Made by a program: the position numbers and the translations under genes | Shown: in pieces, positions 56,519-64,000 of the stretch | Layout of the letters: each line of letters begins with the position of its first letter | Position numbering within the stretch: position 1 is the first letter of the stretch | Assembly (NCBI GenBank): GCA_036023115.1 | Contig: JAYKKT010000073.1 | Location: forward strand, 19,205,001-19,269,000 | Origin: Brasenia schreberi | Taxonomy: Eukaryota > Streptophyta > Magnoliopsida > Nymphaeales > Cabombaceae | Length of the DNA stretch: 64,000 nt | Direction: 5' to 3' | The notes under the pieces: model-generated | What the model was told of the DNA's origin: nothing | The model's database searches: none | The model's input: the letters and a program-made list of their open reading frames with translations, nothing else

Positions 56519-56709
56519 ACACCAACAACTACAACACCTAAGCCTTTTCCCATACTAGATGGGGTTTGCTACATGGATTCTTTGTTTCCACAAAGCCCTA
56601 TCATAATTTAATTTATATAATCCATAATAAATAAGTCTGACAAAGTTTTATGCTAACTGTCGAAAGCCTAACACAACCCTCCTTTATCTGGACTTGAGAC
56701 CAGCCATAA
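56519..56709 (-). mobile_element. Au-like SINE, slightly 5'-truncated
   Basis: 191 bp with an exact 16-bp target duplication CACACAATACAAGACA at 56503-56518 and 56710-56725. Both the LINE-like 3' block and the 5' block with GAGGGTTGTGTTAGGCTTTC (minus strand) are present; about 25 bp of the 5' end are missing. It lies in an STT3 intron, in the same orientation as the gene. Confidence 0.92.
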
Positions 56710-57030
56710 CACACAATACAAGACATAAATAAATAATTGAATTCGAAGGAAGATAAAAAATAACCAAAGCTGTTCTTTTTTTGTAATTTTGCAGCAAAAA
56801 CTCTCAAAAATATGCATAATAGGTCTCATATGGACAGATATGAGAAAAGACAAGTATCTAAACCTATTTGGTTTGGGTAGGCCATCAACTTACTCTGGAA
56901 AAGAAGAGATACTTACATGAGACAATTCAACATCTTTGGTGCAGCCCCTTTGTCCATTCACGAGATAATCTGATTCTTTTATCACTGGAAAAACTCCACC
57001 AATTCGTACCATCCACAAAAATCTAAATAC

Positions 57031-58626
57031 AACAACAACAACTAAGCCTTTTCCCATACTAGACGGGGTCGGCTACATGGATTCTTTGTTTCCACATATC
57101 CCTATCATGTGCCATGTTAGCAGCTAACTCACAATAAGCTAGATCATTTTTTTTATTGTTTCTTTCCAACACTTTTGTGGTCGTCCTCTAACTCTTTTAA
57201 TACTTTCCAAATTTAGTTTTTCATACCTTCTTACAGGTTCTTCTTTTGATCTTCTTTCTATATGTCCAAACCATCTTAAACAATATTCTCTCATTTTATC
57301 CTCTATTGGTGCCACTCCTAATTTGTTTCTAATAACCTCATTATGTATATGGTCTTTTCTTGTATGACCACTCATCCATCTCAACATCTTCATTTCTGTC
57401 ACATGCATCTTTTGTAGATGTTGATGATTAACTGCCCAATACTTAGAACCATAAAACATGGAAGGCCTAATTGCTGTTCTATAATATTTACCTTTTAACT
57501 TTAATGGTATCTTCTTATCACAAAGAATACCAGATGCTCCTCTCCATTTTAACCAACCAGCATTAATTCTATACGTAATATCTCCATCAATTCTTCCATC
57601 ACTCTGAAAAATTGACCCTAGGTATTTAAAACTTTCCTTTTGGGGGATGCAATGTGTGCTAACTTTAATTTTTATGTCCTCTCAAGTAACCAAATGAACA
57701 AATTTACATTCCATATATTTTGTCTTTGTTCTACTAAGTCGGAGGCCTTTGCTTTCTAATGTTTCCCTCCATAGTTCTAATTTTCTATTAACTTTTTCCT
57801 TAAACTCCTTCACTAACATAATGTCATCTGCAAATAACATACACCAAGGTACTTCATCTTGAATATGTTTTGTTAACTCATCAATCACCATTATAAATAA
57901 GTATGGACTTAAAGTTGATCCTTGATGTAACTCAATATTAACTTCAAAGAAGTTTGTCGTTCCTTCATGAGTCCTCACACATGTTTTTGCACCATCGTAC
58001 ATGTCTCTTATAAGGTTAATGTATGTCAATGGGATACCTCTTTTTTCCAAAGTTCTCCAAATAATCTCCCTCGAAACCCTATCATAAGCTTTTTCTAGAT
58101 CAATAAATATCATGTGAAGGTCTTTCTTTTTTGCTCTAAAATGTTCCATAAAACGTCTCAAAAGGTGAATCGCTTCAACACTAGATCTGCCTAACATGAA
58201 TCCAAATTGGTTCTCTGTTGTATTTGATACTTGTCTTAATCTACGTTCGATAATTCTTTCTCACAATTTCATAGTATGGCTCATTAACTTGATACCTCGA
58301 TAATTCACACAATTCTGAATGTCTCCCTTGTTCTTATATATGGATACAAGTGTACTCGCTCTCCATTCCTCATGCATCTTTTGGTTTCTCCATATTTCAT
58401 TAAATAGTCTTATCAGCCAAGTGATTCCTATTTCTCCTAGTATTTTCCAAACTTCTATAGGAATATTATATGGTCCTACTGATTTACCACCCTTCATATG
58501 TTTAAGAGCCTCTTTGACTTCATTCTTTTAAATACGTCGGTAGAAATTGTGGTTTATATACTTTTCTGATTTGGCTAACTCTCCTAAGCTAATACTAACA
58601 TCTTTATTTTTATTAAAAAGCTTATA
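57031..58626 (-). mobile_element. RTE LINE, 5'-truncated, abutting an STT3 splice acceptor
   Basis: A 1.6-kb copy with RT (58197-57682: [52 protein letters not shown] with the FADD catalytic box intact) and the C-terminal region (57459-57139). A few frameshifts separate the blocks. The (GTT)n tail ends seven bases before the AG of the STT3 exon at 57022. I see no clear target duplication, possibly because the next LINE landed at its far side. Confidence 0.9.
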
Positions 58627-58811
58627 TGCAGAACATAATACAACCTTCATTGGAAACAACAACAACAACAACAACTAAGCCTTTTCCCATACTAGACGGG
58701 GTCGACTACATGGATTCTTTGTTTCCACAGATCCCTATCGTGTGCCATGTTAGCAGTTAACTCCCAAAAAGCTAGATCATTCTTTATTGTTTCTTTCCAA
58801 CACTTTTGTGG

Positions 58812-59039
58812 TCATCCTCTACCTCTTTTAATACTTTCCAAATTTAGTTTTTCTACCCTTCTTCCAGGTTCTTCTTTTGATCTTCTTTCCATATGTCCAA
58901 ACCATCTTAAACGAAGTTCTCTCATTTTATCCTCTATTGGTGCCACTCCTAATTTGTTTCTAATAACCTCATTATGTATACGGTCTTTTCTTGTATGACT
59001 ACTCATCCACCCCAACATCTTCATTTCTGTCACAGACAT
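58812..59039 (-). pseudogene. RTE C-terminal region
   Basis: Open block reading [40 protein letters not shown] and [20 protein letters not shown], then RGRG. This conserved, short C-terminal domain is typical of plant RTE elements; its role is unknown to me. Confidence 0.88.
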
Positions 59040-59193
59040 CTTTTGTACATGTTATGATTAACTGCCCAACACTCATAACCATAAAACATGGCAGGCCTAA
59101 TTGCTGCTCTATAATATTTACCTTTTAATTTTAATGGTATCTTCTTATCACAAAGAATACCTTATGCTCCTCTCCATTTTAACCAACCAGCAT

Positions 59194-60748
59194 TTATTCT
59201 ATGTGTAACATCTCCATCAATTCTTCCATCACTCTGAAAAATTGACCTAGGTATTTAAAACTTTCCTTTTGGAGAATGCAATGTGTGCCAATTTTAATTT
59301 CTATGTCCTTTGAAGTAACCAAATGATCAAACTTACATTCCATATATTCTGTCTTTGTTCTACTAAGTCGGAGGCCTTTGCTTTCTAATGTTTCTCTCCA
59401 TAGTTCCAATTTTCTATTAACTTTTTCCTTAGATTCCAACACTAATACAATGTCATCTACAAATAACATACACCAAGGTACTTCATCTTGAATATGTTTT
59501 GTTAACTCATCCACCACCATTATAAATAAGTATGGACTTAAAGTTGATCCTTGATGTAACCCAATATTAACTTCAAAGAAGTCTGTCGTTCCTTCATGAG
59601 TCCTCACACATGTTTTTGCACCATCGTACATGTCTCTTATAAGGTTAATATATGTCAATGGGATACCTCTTTTTTCCAAAGTTCTCCAAAGAACCTCCCT
59701 CGATACCTTATCATAAGCTTTTTCTAGATCAATAAATATCATGTGAAGGTTTTTCTTTTTTGCTCTAAAATGTTCCATAAGACGTCTCAAAAGGTGAATC
59801 GCTTCAATAGTAGATCTATCTGGCATAAATCCAAATTGGTTCTCCGTTGTACTTGATACTTGTCTTAACCTCCGTTGTACTTGATACTCGATAATTCGCA
59901 CAATTTTTAATGTCTCCCTTGTTCTTATATATGGGTATAAGTGTACTTGCTCTCCATTCCTCGAGCATCTTTTGGTTTTTCCATATTTCATTAAATAGTC
60001 TTGTGAGCCAAGTGATTCCTATTTCTCCTAGTATTTTTCAAACTTCTATAGGAATATTATCTGGTCCTACCGATTTACCACCCTTCATATGTTTAAGAGC
60101 CTCTTTGACTTCATTCTTTTGAATACGTCGGTAGAAATTGTGGTTTATATACTTTTCTGACTTGGCTAAATCTGCTAAACTAATAGTAACATCTTTATTT
60201 TCATTAAAAAGATTATAAAAATAGTTTTTCCATCTATTTCTTATATCATCATTTGCCACTAGAATTTTTTCATCCTCGTCTTTCATGCATCTAACATAAT
60301 TAAGATCTTTAGTTTTCTTATCTCTAGCCCTAGTTATCCTAAAAATATCTCTTTCACCCTCTTTTGAGTTGAGTTTTTTATATAAGTCCTCCCAAATCTT
60401 AGCTTTTGCTTCACTAACGGCCTTTTTCGCTCCCTTCTTTACTTTCTTATAAGCTTCTAAAGTTTCACTAGTTTTCTTAGCATAATGTAATTTGTAACAT
60501 GCCCTCTTTGCCTTGATTTTATTTTGTACTACTTCACTCCACCAAACTTCTTTTTGTGTTGGTACACCTCCCTTAGATACCCCTAGCACATCTTTTGCCA
60601 CTTTCCTAATATGTATAGCCATATTGTTCCACATATCACAGGTTGTGCCAACATAATTCCAAACATCTCCTTGAAGGACTTCCTGTTTAAATATATCTTC
60701 TTTCTCGCTTTTGAGGTTCCACCATTTAGTCTGAATAGCTCGATGCAC
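59194..60748 (-). pseudogene. RTE linker and reverse transcriptase
   Basis: 60038-60748 is an open 236-codon linker with KAKRACYKLHYAKKTSETLE and ends KGGKSVGPDNIPIEV. After a break, 59194-59991 has [60 protein letters not shown] and the catalytic box LFVDDIVL, where other copies have FADD. The paired Asp residues are kept. Confidence 0.92.
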
Positions 60749-60763
60749 TCTTTTCTTCTTTGT

Positions 60764-61538
60764 TTATTTTTTTATTTGTAAATCCATAACTAAAAGTCGA
60801 TGTTGGGTGGTTAAGCTTTCTCCAGGAATTATCTTACAATCTTTACAACACGCTCTATCTTTTTTTCTACAAATAAAGTAATCAATTTGTGTTTGTGATA
60901 AGCCACTCTTATAAGTAATTAAATGTTCATCTCGTTTTTTGAAGATTGTATTGACTATAAAGAGATCAAATGCCATAGCAAAATTTAAAATCTCCCTACC
61001 TTCCTCGTTTATATCCCCAAAACCAAAGTTTCCATGAATCCCTTGATATCCTAATGCCTCTTTACCGACATGTCCATTTAAATCTCCTCCTAAACAAATC
61101 ATCTCCCTTTGTGAAATCTTTTGAAACACCTTATCTAACTCTTCCCAAAAACAGTCTTTATACTACCTTTAGTCCTACTTGGGGTGCGTAAGCACAAACT
61201 ATATTCAAAACATCTGCTCTTAACACTAATTTCAACGTCATGATTCGGTCACCATATCGTTGTATGTCTACTACACTCTCCTTTAAATCTTTATTTATGA
61301 TAATACCAACTCCGTTTCGAGCCTTTTCTTTACCTGAGTACCATAATTTAAAACTTGTATCCTCTATCTCCTTTGCTTTTTCTCCAACCCATTTTGTCTC
61401 TTGTAAACATAGAATATGAATCTTTCTCCGAATCATAGTATCTACCACCTCCATTAGCTTACCCGATAATGTTACGATATTCCAAGAACCAATACGAATC
61501 TTATTATCTAGGACTAGCTTCCTTATCCCCCCATCCAT
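60764..61538 (-). pseudogene. RTE endonuclease domain
   Basis: Two open blocks with one break near 61140-61160. The first has RIGSWNIVTLSGKLMEVVDT and the metal-binding QETKW. The second has GGDLNGHVG, QTQIDYFI and, at the end, SLTTQHRLLVMDL with the catalytic His. This is the apurinic-like endonuclease that nicks the target for primed reverse transcription. Confidence 0.9.
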
Positions 61539-64000
61539 CCATAATCAAAATGCAGAGACCCTCTCTGAAAATTTTTCACTACATTCGGGCGGCAATGTAG
61601 CGGGACTAACTTCTTTACCCACACTCGTCCATGATGTGGGAACCCTCTCTGCAATTGATTCACTATATTCGGGAGAAAATGTAGTGGCCCTTGCTTACTT
61701 CTTATTGCATTCGGGCTCTGCTGCACGTCGCTAGACGGGGACACCCCAAAGCAATGCTCATAATTTTTGTAATGTTATAAAAATCTGACGAAGTTTTACG
61801 TTGGCTGTCGGAAGCCTAACACAACCCTCCTCCTTTATCCGGGCTTGGGACCGGCAATGCAAGGGTGATCCCTTACATGGGCGGAGTTCCTTCATTGGAA
61901 ACAACAAGAAGAAAATAAAGCTACTTCATTGCATCAAAGAGAGAACAAGAAATAGGAAAACTAAGTCAGAATTTGTGAAAATAGTTTAATTGTTTGTCAT
62001 ATGATGAATACCCAGTAACACCTCCAAACACAACAAGCACATAATCCACATCCAATGATCGCATTATGCATTATTTCATACGCCTCATCTTCATATGATG
62101 ACATAGCACGTCCAATGGTTGCAATGTGTGTATTGTTCCATGTGTTATTATCCACAATCACAGTTCGATTCCCCATGAAAGTTATCGGTACCCATAGTCC
62201 CACCACAACACCACTTTAGCATAGCCAAAAGTAGAACTCCCTGTAGTCATAAAAAATAACTCTGCCCCCATGGTGACCTCTAGCAGCCAAGACTATGGAA
62301 GGTGAAGAATATGCCCCTGATGTGACCCATGTGCAGTGTATAACATATCTAGATAGTAGGAAAAATGCAGCCATGAGCAGAGCAATGGCACCATCTCTTT
62401 GGAATGGAAGAGAGATGAATCAAGCAAAGCCTGCCACAGAGACAAAATTCAGTTTTTGCCTGACAATTTAGGCAACTCGAAATGAAATAGTCATATACTT
62501 CAGGGAATCACTCCTATTATACTCCTGGTCGATTCTAACACTGGAAGAAAATCAAAGTTCATGGAAATTTGGATGTTCTTTTGCATGTTGTTAACCAAGG
62601 TTTCCTGATATTGCATGAGAAAATTCAAGAGCTTTTGAAATATTCAAGAAATCGCCTTATGGATATTGATTTAGCCATAGGGGACACTCACAACTGGTGA
62701 ATATCATGTACCTAGAATTTGCCAACCATCCATCCATATTTTGGGACAACCATCTTGTGAAGGCAAACGGAATGTAAGAAATAGCCGTTCAGGAACAAAA
62801 AGTTTGTGATCCTTACCTTAGTTGATCTTTTCTGACTGTCTCCTCCCTTGCTGGAACCAGAATGCAGTTTCTTGACCTTCGCCCTGACCAAAGTTGTTAA
62901 ATTTTCCAACGAGGCAGACACTGCAATGGCACTGACAAGGTATACTGCAGGGGCAAGAATCAATCGAACCATCACACCAGCAAAATACATGCTCGTGAGA
63001 CCATACAAAACAATAAATATTGTGGCATCTGACAAGCGTTTAAAGCAAAAGTAAAGTCCAGCTGGGAATAAAATCATTAAAATGTGGAAGTCGAACATGA
63101 AAGATGACCACGCAGTAGGCTGATGCTCAAAAACTGAGGCGATAATAGGAATATGATCCTTTGCGTACGTTGGATCGAGTAGCGAACAAAAGTGTCCAGT
63201 CCATGGGGAGATATAGCCTGACGCCATGCTAACTCCAAGTGCAAGAACACCCACTGCTACTGCACTTGCCACCGTTATCCTCAAAAAGGTTTGGAATAAC
63301 TTAGCATCGTTTAGAAGATTCTTGACCCAATCTAGGAAATAAAATACCTAAACAAAGAAAAAAGCATGCTAGTCAGATCCCAAAATCTGGTCTTAATAGA
63401 ATCAGCTTTCTTGAACTAGTTATCTAATATCATTAAGAAAGGGAACAGGAACAGGAACAGGAAATCAATATTTAGAGCATATAAAGAGTCCATAAATAAG
63501 AAAGAAAAGAACTGCAACGTATAAACCAACAAAGCTTTGCACCTGCATCAAGAAGAAAACACCCATAGCCGCCATATGCTCCCCTGATTGAATATGTTGA
63601 AACCCAACAAACCGAATCTGCATTGCGAGCAGCATTCCCAGAATGTACATACAATTGTATGCAATGTACAATCTCATAGAATACCGTCCAGACTCCAGTG
63701 ACCAGAATCACAAGAACGTAAAGGGGAATCAAGTTAATTATGAAGATGTACCCTCCCCAAGCGGAAATCATGTAGAAATAAGCAAATGCCGAAGCCAGGG
63801 ACCATGACAACGACCCTGTGTTCACCGCCTTCACAAACAGAACGAACGTCAGCAGGAGAGCGAAGATCGTCACGCCCTCGTTGTCGTACGAACCGGCGAC
63901 GGATCGGGAGAAGTAACCAGGGAAGATTGCGATGAGCACGGCCGCGACGAGCCCTGCCCCGGAGTCCCGAAGCTCCTTCCCGAAGTAGGCGACCAGAGTG

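Larger units (their letters stand above)
58663..61888 (-). mobile_element. RTE LINE, near full length
   Basis: A 3.2-kb element with an exact 19-bp target duplication CCTTCATTGGAAACAACAA at 58644-58662 and 61889-61907. Minus-strand order: 5' terminal region (61888-61545) starting CATGTAAGGGATCACCC just as the SINEs do, endonuclease, linker, RT, C-terminal region, and 3' block with (GTT)n tail. Because the 5' end coincides with the SINE 5' end, it is likely complete. The coding part has about five stops or shifts, so the copy is inactive but recent by its similarity to the others. Confidence 0.95.
55937..64000 (-). pseudogene. STT3: STT3 oligosaccharyltransferase subunit, decayed copy
   Basis: STT3 is the catalytic subunit of oligosaccharyltransferase in the ER membrane. 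Recognised exons are 63543-64000+ ([20 protein letters not shown]), 62817-63347 (GYISPWTGHFCSLLDPTYAK), about 61990-62440 (VIHCTWVTSGAYSSPSIVLA, the catalytic WWDYGY, then [20 protein letters not shown]), 56917-57022 (FLWMVRIGGVFPVIKESDYL), 56176-56235 (YKLCYYRFGELHTEYGRPPG) and 55937-56063 ([20 protein letters not shown]). Lesions: a 7-bp insertion at about 63686-63692; loss of about ten residues with a stop near 62216-62218; one base lost right after WWDYGY near 62186; a frameshift near 62060; an apparent 14-bp deletion near 56954; and TAA for the expected GAA at 56039-56041. The exon order is otherwise normal. Introns hold a SINE and two LINEs. It is best read as a dead paralogue. Confidence 0.93.

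Noticed and set aside
1..64000. CRISPR arrays, bacterial operons, phage or plasmid features
   Set aside because: The window is plant nuclear DNA; no regularly spaced direct repeats or prokaryotic gene organisation is present.

Overview
The window is nuclear DNA of a flowering plant. Genes carry short GT-AG introns and plant-only families appear (YSL metal transporters, PRP40C, PTI1-like kinase, plant O-fucosyltransferase). Ty1/copia elements, RTE-type LINEs and tRNA-derived SINEs fill introns and spacers. I cannot name the species; the many RTE LINEs next to an Au-like SINE do not decide it.

Layout. 1-9.9 kb: the 5' part of a PRP40C splicing/transcription factor gene (minus strand), its introns carrying two RTE LINEs, one of them with a SINE nested inside; each insertion has an exact or near-exact target site duplication. 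10.4-15.6 kb: a copia element (TSD AGGTA), degenerate. 18.1-22.3 kb: a complete, apparently intact DRE2/anamorsin gene (minus, 7 coding exons, 267 aa). 23.1 kb: a tRNA-Val(AAC)-like gene with a broken acceptor stem. 25.5-28.8 kb: a YSL transporter pseudogene whose last exon has been rearranged into an A - (C'B'A') - C inverted structure. 29.7-31.7 kb: SINEs, a hAT-type MITE and AT microsatellites. 32.0-36.3 kb: a complete LysM-domain protein gene (plus, 3 exons, 355 aa) with an RTE fragment in intron 2. 38.1-39.6 kb: N-terminal fragment of a GH3 beta-xylosidase. 40.1-40.6 kb: a BED zinc finger remnant of hAT type. 41.8-50.0 kb: 3' part of an O-fucosyltransferase gene whose 6-kb intron holds a second copia element (TSD GAAAT). 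52.6-55.8 kb: three isolated gene fragments (PPR, PTI1-like kinase, DnaJ). 55.9-64.0 kb: an STT3 oligosaccharyltransferase pseudogene (minus) with many lesions; its introns hold a SINE and two RTE LINEs, one nearly full length.

The genes do not form a pathway. DRE2 (cytosolic Fe-S assembly), LysM, PRP40C and probably the O-fucosyltransferase are the candidates for function; YSL, STT3, GH3, PPR, PTI1 and DnaJ copies look dead. The most interesting points are (i) the SINE, which looks like the two ends of the RTE LINE joined at a short ATGA microhomology, and (ii) the YSL exon, whose structure fits one long-range template-switch event.
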